A stretch of 64,000 nucleotides of DNA from assembly GCA_030490835.1 (NCBI GenBank), contig CM059972.1:45177452-45241451 (forward strand). The letters run 5' to 3'. The notes beneath the pieces are model-generated. The model worked only from the letters and a program-made list of their open reading frames with translations. It did no database searches and had not been told where the DNA came from. This document shows positions 32,930 to 44,118 of the stretch, one piece after another (the stretch's first letter is position 1; every line of letters starts with the position of its first letter). Both the position numbers and the translations under genes were made by a program. This DNA comes from Annona cherimola (taxonomy: Eukaryota; Streptophyta; Magnoliopsida; Magnoliales; Annonaceae).

Positions 32930-34742
32930 ATGGCATCCCAATCCACTTCCGTTCCCGCCTTTGTCGAAGGCCAATCCTTTACTAGGCCACTATTGTTTGA
33001 TGGGAACAATTTTGGCTATTGGAAGCTACGTATGAAACAACTCATCATGGCTATAGATATGGATTCTTGGATTGCAATCCAAGACGGTGTGACCTTGCCT
33101 ACTGATGAAAGAGTTCCAAATGGATCGATGAGGAAGTAAAAATTGTAAAGAGCAACACCAAGGCTATGAATTCATTATTTTGTGTTCTTACTGCTTCCGA
33201 ATATGATAGAGTATTCTCTTGTTTGACTGCCAAGGAGATTTGGGATACATTAACATCTATCTATGAAGGAACATCTCAAGTCCAAGGGACAAGGAGAAAT
33301 ATTTTGATTGGAGAATTGGAAAGTTTTAAGATGTTAGAAACAGAAAATATTTCTGAAATGTTTGCTAGATTTTTCAAGATTACTAACACCTTGAAAGGAC
33401 TAGGAAAGGCAATTTCTGAATCTGAACAAGTAATGAAAATTTTAAGGGCACTACCCCAATTATGGACTCCAAAGATTACTGCGATAGAAGAAGCCAAGGA
33501 TCTAAACACATTGAAGTTGGAAGATCTTATTAGCTCGTTAATGTCACATGAGCTAATCAAGAAAAGAAATGAAGATCACCACAAAGGCAAAAGAGCCATC
33601 GCCTTAAAAGCCGCACAAGATTCGGATGACACTACCTCATCATCACAAAACGACGATGAAATCGCCTTACTTACAAAACGATTCAGAAAATTTGTAAGGA
33701 AAGGTAGAAATTTTAAAAACTTCAAAGAAAGAAATTCTAAAAAAAAGAAGAAAGAAACAACAAAATGCTATCGGTGTGGCGGTTCGGGGCATATGCAAGC
33801 CCAATGCCCAATGCCCGAAGAAACTAAACAAAGGAGCAAAGAAAAGATTGAGGCGACAACATAAAATTTCAAAGAATCAAAGGAAGAGACATGTACGTAA
33901 ATGAAGAGGAATCAATGACATGTAGCTCTTCAAGTGAAGAATGTGAATTAGATTGCGCAAGAATTTGTTGTATGGAAAATTCCGACGTATGTTTTGCGGC
34001 AACAGAAATCTTGGAGGAACAAGCTACTTCAACGAACTGCACAAGTAGTCAAGAGGTAATCTCCAAACAAAAATCCCTTTCAATTTTCTCCTCTACAAAT
34101 GAATGCCTCAAATGTGCTGAATTAGAAGAACTCCAACAAGCCTATGATTCATTATATGAGGAAATAAAGAAATTGGGAAACAAGTTTACAATAAAGAAAA
34201 GACAATGTGATGCAGTAATGATTGTGAATGGTAAACTTGCTGAAAAGATAGATAAATTGAAAAATGAAAAGAATACCTTGGAAAATGAGTTAGAGAAACT
34301 CAAAAAAGAAAATGAATCATTAAATGAATCGCTTGCCAAGTTTTCTAATCCAGGAGAAAGTGGAAAAATGTTTTTGAAAATGACTACCCAAAGTTGTAAG
34401 AAAGGACTTGGGTATATCACATTTGAGCAGAGTAAATCTAATGCTCCAAGGAACAAAACCAAACTCATTCATGTTAAACCCAAGATAAATTATGTGGCTT
34501 GGACCAAAAGACCAACCGGGGAATCAATCACCAAATGGCTCCCCATTCCTAGACTCTCAGGAGATTGTAATTTTTGCAACAAGATGGGACACAAGGTTTA
34601 TCAATGCAAATTAAGAAAATTACAAAATCTTGGTGCAAAATTAGTTTGGATGACCAAAAGCATTGGATTTGTGGCTTCAAAGGAAGATCAACATAGACTC
34701 CAATGGACAACTAACCCAAATGGACCCATAAAATGGGTATAA
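32930..34742 (+). pseudogene. Gag of copia element H, two frameshifts
   Basis: Same protein family as the 617-residue gag of element I. The N-terminus (32930-33139) runs [11 protein letters not shown] to a frame change near 33113, probably a one-base deletion. The middle (33166-33864) carries the UBN2-type capsid region and first zinc knuckle C-Y-R-C-G-G-S-G-H-M-Q-A-Q-C. A second frame break follows near 33860. The C-terminal part (33891-34742) has a coiled coil rich in Lys and Glu and the second knuckle [14 protein letters not shown]. Three frames are used in total. The stop at 34740 is followed by pol in the +1 frame. Confidence 0.9.
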
Positions 34743-34767
34743 AAAAGATGAGCTCCACTTGACTTAA

Positions 34768-37700
34768 TTTTTGCATGTTTGTCTTCGAGCTAAGGCCAAT
34801 AACATATGGTTTATGGATAGTGGCTGCTCAAGACATATGACAGGAGAAAAAGGACTGTTCCATAAGATCAACCCATGCAACGAATGAATAGTAGCCTTTG
34901 AAAATAATGAAAAAGGTAAAATAAAAGGTAAAAGAAATGTTTATGGTATTTCAAATGCATGTATTGAGGATGTACTATTTATTGAAGGACTCAAACACAA
35001 TCTAATGAGCATTAGTCAACTATGTGATAAAGGATATAAAGTTGTATTTGAATCCTCTATATGCAATGTTTTTTATGATGAACACATAGTATTTAGTGGC
35101 AAAAGACATGGAAATGTATATTTGGTTTGCCTTGATGAAATTGAGGGAAAATGTCTAATAGCCATAGAAAATGATCCATGGATATGGCATACAAGGCTTG
35201 GATATATAAATATGTCAAATATTAAAACATTGTGGAAAAATAATCTAGTACAAGGGTTACCAAAGCTCAAATATGACAAGGATAAGATTTGCAAAGCTTG
35301 TCAACTATTTAAACAACCCAAAATGCCATTTTCCACCAAAAAGGAAATTTCAACAACTAGACCACTTGAATTATTGCATATGGATCTTTATGGGCCATCG
35401 GACATTTTAACTCTTGGTGGGAAAAAGTACGTGTATGTAATTGTTGATAATTTTTCGAGATTTACTTGGATTATACTCTTAGCTAGCAAAGATGAAGCAT
35501 TTTCTATGTTTGTCACATTTTCAAATTTGGTGCAAAATGAAAAACAAAGCTCAATTATTTCCATTAGAAGTGATCATGGTGGTGAATTTGAAAAGAATCG
35601 ATTCATAGAATTTTGCAATGAAAAAGGAATTCACCATACATTTTCCGCACCAAGAACTCCTCAACAAAACGAAGTTGTTGAAAGGAAAAACCGGACAATA
35701 CAAGAAATGGACAGAACTATGCTAAATGAGAGTAAATTGTCCAAAAAATTTTGGGGCGAAGCTGTAAGTACAGCTTGTCATATATTAAACCGAGTTACCA
35801 TTAGAGCAATATTGAAAAAGACCCCACATGAACTTTGGAAAAGCAGAAAACTGAACATATCATATTTTCATACCTTTGGATGTACCTGCTATGTGTTGAA
35901 TAATGGAAAAATAAATTTAGAAAAATTAGATGCCAAAAGTGATGAAGTTATTTTCCTTGGTTATTCATCAAATAGCAAAGCATATAGGATTTTCAACAAA
36001 AGAAATCAAATAGTAGAAGAATTAATACATGTTGTTTTTGATAAATTTAACCAAACTCCAAGAAAGGAGGATGAACTAAGTGATACAGATGATAGATTGA
36101 AGAAGTCAAAAGCCAAACAACAAGAGCAACGAGAGGAAACCGAGCTCAAGCCAGAAAATTCCATGGAGGAAAAGGTAAGTGAAGGTAATGACTCCTATAA
36201 ATCTCCAACTGATTTGAAATTCACAAATGCCCATCAAATTGAGCAAGTTATTGGCAATATCTATGAAGGAGTAAAGACTAGAAAGTGAAAACAAAATATT
36301 TGTGGGCAATATGCTTTTGTATCAAAAATTGAAACAACAACTATTGATCAATCTCTTAATGATAAAAACTGGGTTATCACAATGCAAGAAGAGCTAAATC
36401 AATTTGAAAGGAACAATGTACGACATTTAGTTCCTAGACCCAATGATTGCACTATTATTGGTACCAAATGGGTATTTAGGAACAAATTGGATGAAAGTAG
36501 ACTTGTAATAAGAAACAATGCTAGACTAGTAGCCAAAAGGTATTCCCAAGAAGAAGGGATTGATTTTGAAGGATCATATGCACCCGTGCCTAGATTAAAA
36601 GTCATATGCATTTTACTAGCATTTGCTTCTCACATGGATTTCAAGTTGTTTCAAATGGATGTGAAAAGCGCATTTTTGAATGGATACTTGAATGAAGAAG
36701 TATATGTTGAACAATCCCCTGAATTTGAAGAAAAGGATCAATCAAAATATGTTTATAAACTAACCAAAGCATTATACAGACTAAAACAAGCCCCACGAGC
36801 TTGGTATGAAAGGTTAAATAGATTTTTGATTGATCATGAATTTCAAAGAGGAAAGGTTGATACTACCTTATTCATCAAGTATAAAAGCAAAAATATTTTA
36901 ATTGTGCAAATTTATGTAGATGATATAATATTTGATGCTACTAACGAAACTTTGTACCAAGAATTCTCTATGATTATGCAGAGCGAATTTGAAATAGCAT
37001 GATGGGAGAATTAAATTTCTTCCTTGGACTGCAAATCAAGCAACAAGCAGAAGGGATATTCATAAATTAGTCTAAGTACATCAAAGACATGCTAAAGAAA
37101 TTTGGAATATAAACCAGCAAAGGAGCAAATACTCCAATGAGTTCAACTATCAAAATCGATACAAACGAAAACGGTAAATGTATCGATCAAAAGCTTTATA
37201 GAAGTATGATAGGATCATTGTTGTATTTAACTGCTTCTAGACCGAATATTCTTTTCAGTGTTTGTATGTGTTCTAGATTTCAAGCATGTCCTAAAGAATC
37301 ACATTTATTGGCTGTAAAAAGAATTTTTAAATATTTGATAAATACCACTAATCTTGGACTATGGTATCCAAAGGGATCAATTTTTGATTTAATCGGCTAC
37401 TCGGATGCAGATTTTTCCAGTTATAAAGTAGATAGAAAGAGTACTAGTGGAACATGTCAATTCCTTGGAAACATGTTGGTTTCATGGTATTCAAGGAAAC
37501 AAACTAGTGTTGCTCTATCTACGGCGGAAGCCGAATATATAGCCGCTGGGACCTGTTATGCTCAATTACTTTGGATGAAACAACAATTAAAAGACTATGG
37601 TATTGATTATTACAATATTTCAATTAGATGTGACAATACAAGTGCAATTTGTTTAACTAAAAATCCTGTATTGCATTCTAAAACCAAACATATAGATGTA

Positions 37701-37856
37701 AGACATCATTTTATTCGTGAACATGTTGAAAATCATGATGTTTGTTTGGAATATGTGAAAACTGAGGATCATATTGCTGATATATTCACCAAACCTTTAG
37801 CAAAGGAATCATTTTACAAAATTAGAAATGATATGGGGATGATTGAGTTAAATTAG
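34768..37856 (+). pseudogene. Pol of copia element H: protease, integrase, RT, RNase H, broken
   Basis: The frame opens after a TAA at 34765. Protease [11 protein letters not shown] is followed by TGA at 34885. The long frame 35005-36288 holds the gag-pre-integrase finger (C-K-A-C-Q-L) and an integrase core with all three catalytic acidic residues; S-D-H-G-G-E-F and V-V-E-R-K-N are at the canonical 35-residue interval. It stops at TGA 36286. RT (36382-37002) keeps Y-V-D-D-I-I-F but loses frame near 36995, probably one deleted base, and a TAG follows at about 37066. RNase H (37137-37856) is open and has S-D-A-D-F, S-T-A-E-A-E-Y, C-D-N-T-S-A-I and K-H-I-D-V. The element could not make a complete pol polyprotein. 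Confidence 0.92.
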
Positions 37857-37902
37857 AAATAGCTAGATGGAAAAATGGACTTAGAAAAGTCCAAATCGAT
37901 AA

Positions 37903-37997
37903 GTCAAGTCAACTCTAGGGCCCCCAAGTCGACTCCAGTGAAGTCGACTTGGGCATGGCGAAGTCGACTCCGCTGGGGCAAAGTCGACTCCAGCACG
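37903..37997 (+). repeat. GTCGAC palindrome cluster between pol and the third ORF of H
   Basis: Four or five copies of AAGTCGACTCC-type units (around 37915, 37930, 37960 and 37982), the same motif that fills the H and I LTRs. It sits directly before the CT-rich tract leading into the third ORF, so an LTR-type control module appears to have been copied to this internal position. Confidence 0.7.
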
Positions 37998-37998
37998 A

Positions 37999-38530
37999 GA
38001 CCGTCGGGCTTCCTCTTCCTCCTACTTTTCTTTCTTCTCTCCTTTCTTCCTCCTCATTTCTCCTCCCGCAGCAGCATCTCTCTCTCTCTCTCTCATTTTC
38101 TCTCCGGCGAGTTCTTTTTCTTCATTTTCAGCCTCTCTTTCTCTCTCTTCTTCCTCTCTAGCAGATCCAGGCTCTCTCCCATTTTCTCTCCTCTCTCTCT
38201 CTCTCTCCTGCGTTTTCTCTTTTTCCTCTCCGGCGACTTCCTTCTCTCCGACAGATCCTGTATTGCCTTCTTCTTTCTTCTCCGGCAAACATATCCGGCC
38301 ACTCTCCCCTTTCCCTTTTATTTCCTCTCGCAGATTCCTTTCTTCCTTTATTTTTCTCTTGCTACTATTTCTTCCATCTCTCTCTCCATTCTGTACACTA
38401 CTGACTATTCACTCCCTCTCCTCTCTTATCTTCTCTTCTCATTTCCTCTCCTCCATTTTTTTCCCATCACAGTTCACTCTCATCTCCGACACTCTCATTG
38501 CTTCTCTCTCTCTCTCTCAACTTTCAGTCT
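37999..38530 (+). promoter_or_regulatory. CT-rich (polypyrimidine) tract before the third ORF of H
   Basis: Over 500 bases composed mostly of C and T on the plus strand, with (TC)n runs near 38082 and 38190. Open frames across it are low-complexity Ser, Leu and Phe, or Arg and Glu on the other strand, and are not believable proteins. Pyrimidine-rich leaders and Y-patches are common at plant transcription starts, so this may act as the 5' leader or promoter of the downstream ORF (ATG at 38563). That role is inferred. Confidence 0.5.
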
Positions 38531-38562
38531 TCATGTCTATCCTCTCAAAAATTCCATCACAA

Positions 38563-39889
38563 AATGGCTCCTAAACCTCGATTGCCTAAATTAGCCATCT
38601 CGAAGCCTTCCCAAAAACTTATTCCCAAACCGTCCGACTCCCACACTGAAGAGGAGGTCCCCAGGAGGCAACAGACTCCTGCTAAGCATGCTCGGGATGA
38701 GCCATCGACTTCCACAGGTTGACGTGTTCGATTTCAAGCTGCTACCCCATCAACAATGGCTGCCCAGAGAGAAGAAAGTCAGACGACTAGAAGTACGGAT
38801 ACAGGGGCTAGAAGAAAGGGAACCCCTGCAGCTAAAGCACAAGTCTTGAAGATGCCGACCACATACTTCAAGATAGAAATCCAGCACAGCCGATTCTACA
38901 AATCCTTCTATGAACGGAAGGTATTCATTCCAAAAATCATAGATTTTAAGTTCTTGAGCGATTATGAATTCGAGATTGAAGCATTGTTGGATTTTCAAGG
39001 CTGGACTAGTCTGTTGAAAGCCGATAACAGAGTATATCCCAACCTGACTAGGATCTTTTACTATCTATGGGATGATCAAAACTATTGTACTTATGTCAAG
39101 GGAGTTGAAATGTTCTTGGGTTCAATGGTAGCCCCAAATCAAGCAGATGCCTTAATCAAGATAGGCAGAATTCTAGGTGTTCCTACTAAGGATGAGCAGC
39201 TCCCTGCGGATCTTACCCTTGATCAAATGTATAATCAGCTCACCCGGAGCAACAAGTATCATCCCGGAATCAAGTTCCTACACTATATGGACTTGTCCCC
39301 GAGGCTACGGGCTCTACGCCTGCTGATAGCCCACTGCATTTATTCAAAGGGTGGCGGAAGGAACCAGTTAAACCCGTAGGAGGCGGGAATTCTCTGTAAA
39401 GTCGCGAATCGGGTCAAAGTCAGCCTACCGCGACTATTTCTAGAAGCATTGGCCTCACAGAAGGACAACCCACGAGGGGTATTGCCCTACGGGACTTGGA
39501 TCACTAAGATCCTTGAGCACTTTGAGGTGGACATTGATGGCGAGCCGTTCGAGGTTCTGAAGTCTACGAACGCCATCAACAAGGCCTTGCTCCAGAGAAA
39601 GAAGATAAATGTGGAGCAATTTAGAGCTGAGAGGATTCAAGAAAGAATGGGTGTTCCAGCCCAACATGAAGCCAGGGATGCACAGGGACAGGGGGAGCAG
39701 CCCCCGTCACCTCCAGGGGAGCAGCCAGCTCCACCTAAGGATGATCATGAGGCACCTGCATCGCCTGCCTCACATGGCTCGTGTTCACCTCATGGATCTG
39801 AGATACCTGATCTAGCTCCTAGGCCTCCATCATGGGATAACTTGGTGAATGCAATCCGAGAACATCTAGAGCAGATTGAGGACCATTGA
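38563..39889 (+). pseudogene. Third ORF of copia element H ('putative plant transposon protein' type), two stops
   Basis: One reading frame from ATG 38563 to TGA 39887, broken only by TGA at 38720 and TAG at 39377, about 442 codons. The N-terminus is basic and Pro/Ser-rich (M-A-P-K-P-R-L-P-K-L). The middle has a folded-looking region (R-F-Y-K-S-F-Y-E-R-K-V-F, N-L-T-R-I-F-Y-Y-L, Y-V-K-G-V-E-M-F-L-G, L-G-V-P-T-K-D-E, R-L-L-I-A-H-C-I-Y-S-K, V-L-P-Y-G-T-W-I-T-K-I-L-E-H-F). The C-terminus is Gln/Pro-rich. This resembles proteins annotated as 'putative plant transposon protein' in extra ORFs of plant LTR elements. I see no signal peptide or membrane segment, so it does not look like an envelope protein. 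Element I lacks it. Function unknown. Confidence 0.75.
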
Positions 39890-40625
39890 CCGGTCAGATC
39901 TCTGGGGTTCTTCGGCTGTTATGGATATGCATTCCTGCCAGGATCGCACGGATCGGGAATTAAGGATGATCTGATATCATCTGGCATCCGGGCACCATCG
40001 AGATCAGCCCATCCCCGAACTGGATCCATTTGACACCGGATTAGTTCGAAGAGATCCAACTCCAGCACCCGTATCATCCTTCTACTCCTCAGCACATATC
40101 CGGCCTATTCGACCAATTTCCTATCCTAAATCTGCGTTCTAGTTCACCAAATCTCTGCGAGTCGACCCCTATTTGCTCGATTGACAAAAAGGGGGAGAAT
40201 AGTTGAGTTTTGAGTTTAGATTTTTAGGATTTTGGGTTGGGTAGCTTGTATATAGGTTTTTATTTGCTTTTGAAAATTTGTATGAAATTTTTTATTATAT
40301 GAAAAGGTTGTTTATGAAAAGTTTGTTTATGATTATAATTTGTATTATGCTCTGATTACAAATGCTCTGTTTCATGCCTAGATTAATTATGCTTTGCTCT
40401 GATCACTAATGATTTGCTTTGAAATGGTTGAATGATTGTATAAATAAGAATTCTAATTGTGATTATTTGAAACAACATATGCAAATGATGAAAATGAAAT
40501 ATATATGACAGTCTCACCAAGTTCAAAAGGCAAATGACCTATGATTATCCTAAAAATAGGATAAAATGACATATTGAAAGGTATAAATTCAAATTGGTTT
40601 TGTCAATCATCAAAAAGGGGGAGAT
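39890..40625 (+). other. H: non-coding 3' region with duplicated polypurine tract
   Basis: Between the third ORF and the 3' LTR I see no believable gene. The sequence GACAAAAAGGGGGAGA occurs at 40183-40198, and its counterpart CAAAAAGGGGGAGAT at 40611-40625 abuts the 3' LTR at 40626. The second is the working polypurine tract; the first is an extra copy about 430 bases upstream. Repeated polypurine tracts are a known trait of SIRE-type elements. Confidence 0.85.
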
Positions 40626-42127
40626 TGTTGGAAACAATTGATAAAATCAAATACAAAATATCCCAAGCATGTGTTTTGATGATTAACAACACAATTTGAG
40701 TAAGTTTTAGCTGCTAATGTGTTTTGTGTTTTGTTTAAGGATATAAAAATGAAAAATATGAAGTATGGCAGGTCAAGTCGATCTCCAAGTTGACTCAGAC
40801 ATCGACTTAGGCCAAGTCGATCCCCAAGTCAACTCCAGCAGCGACTTCAAGTGCCTATTTTTGTCCAACGTCGAAATTGGGGACCAAGAGGTGCCGAAGT
40901 CGCAGACGAAGTCGACTCCACATGCGACTTGGGTAAAGTCGCAAGCCAAGTCGACTTAAGGCCAGACTTGAGCCAAGTTGAAGACCAAGATGACCTAAAA
41001 ATTCGATTTGGAACATATGAAGATTAATCCAAGTCCAAAGCAAGCAAGATGCATGAATTCATCCATTTAAATCATAATATATATTGATCTGTTCATGCAT
41101 ACCAAGATTCAAGTTTCCAAGATTCCTAAACATGAAGCTAAAAGATTTTTTCTGCAAAGTGAATATACTAAACTCCAAATAATGAAAATCTAAGAAGTAA
41201 CACTTATGCTGAAGAAGTTAAGCAAACAAAGGACATTTCAAGGTAGTTAAGCTCACTTGGCAAGTTAACAAGGTCAAGTCACAAACGAAGTCAACTCCAG
41301 CATCGACTTGGGTCAAGTCCCAGACCAAGTCGACTCAGAAGACAGACTTGGAAGCTGAAGCAATCCGAAGTCGCACACAAAGTCGTCTCCATCTGCGACT
41401 TGGGTCAAGTCTAAGGCTAAGTCGACTTGAGGAAGAACTTGAACAAACCGAAGCAATCCGAAGTCGCACCTGAAGTCGACTCCGGCATGCGACTTGGGCA
41501 AAGTCACATGAAGTCGACTCCATCTGCGACTTGGAGGAATAACGTTCTAATTTTTGAACGTTGGAACATTTATTACGCGCTAACCAACTCTATAACATTC
41601 AAAATTCTCCCTCTTCTATATATAGACACTCAAGCAAACGTGGAAATATATAAGTAAGTGCTAAAAAAGAGGAAAGAAGTGCTACTAAGATATATATTCT
41701 GCTTTCTTCTACATTTGAGTGATATATTCATTTTCAAAGGAAGAACAAACTTCAAAGTTGTGGTTTGCTTCAACGCAGAACTATTCGTCACTTCCACAAA
41801 TTTTTCCTCGAGCTGAAACTTGCTACACAAATCTGTAAAGTGTAGATTTCTTTTATTTCATCTTGTTATTTAGTTTTCGGTGCTTGGTTTGATTTTGGTG
41901 TTTCAAACCAAGTTATAGCAAAGTAGGATTGTGATTGGAGTGGAACTCGTTACTTACTTGTGCTATTTGTTGTATACGCCCCCTAGAGATAGAATCTAGA
42001 AGAGAGCAGAGACTCTTGTTGTATATGCCCCCTAGAGCTAGAATCTAGAAGAGAGCGGAGGCTCTTGTTATATTCGCGGAATACATAGTGGAACCCAAGT
42101 CACAGGGAGTGTGAGCTTGGAAGAGTG

Positions 42128-43794
42128 TGTTGGGTCCCGAATAGATGGCAAAACCCAAGAGGGGAGGGGTGAATTGGGTTCTTAAAAATTTCTTTGGTAA
42201 CTTAAAAACTTAACCCCTTATAGAATTAATCCCCTTTAATGAAGAAACTGAATGGAAAGCAAAGTAATAAAGAGAGCAGAAATAAAAGCAAGTAGACAAG
42301 GATTTTATAGTGGTTCGGGCAACCTCCCTACTCCACTCTTCCAAGCTCACACACCTTGTGACTTGGGTTCCACTTTTGTAATCTCTCAATACAATTAGAG
42401 CCTCTTGCTCTCTTCTAGATTCAAAGCTCTAGGGGGCATATACAACTAGAGCCACTTGCTCTCTTCTAGATTCTAGCTCTAGGGGGCATCAACCACTTAG
42501 CACAAGTAGGTGATGAGTCACACTCCAATCACACACTACTTTGCTACCACTTGATCTTAGCTACGCAAGCTAAATCAAGTACAACACAAATAAGTAAACA
42601 ATAAAAGTAAACTACACTTTACAGGTGTATAGAAACGATTTAGCGCAGGGAAGAACTTGTAGATGATGGCTTTGAAGTTTCTGAATGTAGCTCTTGCAAC
42701 TTGAAGCACAATTCTTCCTCCTTGAGTGATTTGATCTCTTTGAAGCTCTTATGGATATGAGTTATTGCTCACTTAGTGATTCTCAGCTACTTCCCTCGTT
42801 CACCATCAATGCTATTTATAATTTGGAGGGAATCCGAATGTTAGTGAGTAGGTGGCGCGCATTTAATGCGCCAACGTTCGAAAATAAATCCGACCGTTGC
42901 GACCCAAGTCGCATGTGGAGTCGACTTCGGGTGCGACTTCACCCAAGTCGCAGATGGAGTCGACTTCGGGTGCGACTTCGCTTCTCCGTCGCAGCTTCAA
43001 GTTCCAGTCAGGGTCGACTTGGGTTCTCGACTTGACCCAAGTCGCAGGTGGAGTCGACTTCGGCTTCGACTTCACCTCGTCAGATGGCCTTACGAACTTG
43101 GAACTTGGAAATCGTTCTCTTTTGCTTGGTCTTCTCTATGCCTTTAGTTCTTTTGCACTTTTTGTATTTTTGTGCCTTGCTTTCATTAGCTCCATGATTT
43201 GCAATCCTTAGAAGCTTGATAGACTTGATTTGATCTTGGATGCCTTGAAGCTTTTTCTCTTGGACTTGAGAAACTTTGAGTTGATCTTGAAGTCCTTGTC
43301 TTTGGTTTATCTTGGATAGGCTTGAACCTTGAGAATCTTTGCCTTGGACTTGATTTTGATAAATAGCTTGTATTCTTGATTTGGATCTTGAAATCATTTA
43401 ATCCAGCTTGTCTTCTGAAAAATCTCCTCTGCCCGATCCAAGTCGATGTCGGAGTCGACTTCGGCTGCGACTTCGGCACTTCGTGTTCTGAGCGTCAACT
43501 CTGGATACTCCAAGTCGATACTGGAGTCGACTTCGTCTTCGACTTCATTTCCTAAGTCGCATCTGGAGTCGACTTCGCCTGCGACTTCACTTGTTCTTCT
43601 CCCCTTTTCAACTCTGGATGCTTGAAGTCGATCTTGGAGTCGACTTGGGATTCGACTTGACTTCTATACTTGATTTTCTTCAAATGATTATTCCTTAAAC
43701 ATTTTCACAAACTTGTTAGTAGCCAAGACATACTCAAATTGATTTGTTAATCATCAAAACATGGATTTAACTTGTTTTCCACATATTTCTAACA
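42128..43794 (-). repeat. 3' LTR of copia element I
   Basis: On the plus strand it runs from TGTTGGGTCCCGAATAG to CATATTTCTAACA. Palindromic GTCGAC units occur in two blocks (42899-43080 and 43436-43660). A TATAAATA box is at 42813-42820 (minus). CTCTTCTAGATTC-type repeats with a CTCTAGGGGGCAT block lie at about 42400-42490, corresponding to the tandem segment of the H LTR. Open frames inside are not credible genes. Confidence 0.95.
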
Positions 43795-44118
43795 ATCTCC
43801 CCCTTTTTGATGATTGACAAAACTGATTTGAGTGGATACCCTTTATTAAAAAATGATATGCTCATATTGCATTAAAATCATGCTTATGCTCATGCAAACA
43901 GAACATTCACATATAAATATTATGTCTCCCCATTCTTACTCTTTTCTTCTTACATCTCTCTCCCCTTTTAATCATAAAGTCTTATACTCAATTTTCCAAC
44001 TCAAATACTCTTCAATCTCTCTCCCCCTTTTTGTCAATATATCAAAAAGATTAGAGGGTAATCAAAGAGATAGGTGGGTTAGCTCCCCCTAAATGGGTGC
44101 TCCCCCTAAGTTTATGCA
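43795..44118 (-). other. I: region between pol and 3' LTR with repeated polypurine tracts
   Basis: On the minus strand TCAAAAAGGGGGAGAT (43810-43795) abuts the 3' LTR. A second GACAAAAAGGGGGAGAG copy lies at 44035-44019, and further purine-rich stretches near 43950-43980 and 44080-44110. No coding sequence. The third ORF of H has no counterpart here. Confidence 0.85.

Noticed and set aside
37875..38594. Long open frames on both strands over 37875-38594
   Set aside because: They are low-complexity Ser/Leu/Phe or Arg/Glu readings of a polypyrimidine tract, not proteins.
38563..39889. Third ORF of H as a retroviral envelope gene
   Set aside because: No signal peptide, membrane segment or cleavage-site-like motif is visible; similarity is to uncharacterised plant transposon proteins.
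42751..43479. Arg/Ser-rich open frames within the copia I LTRs (also at 49723-50451)
   Set aside because: They arise from the GTCGAC repeat array, appear in several frames at once, and lie wholly within LTRs.
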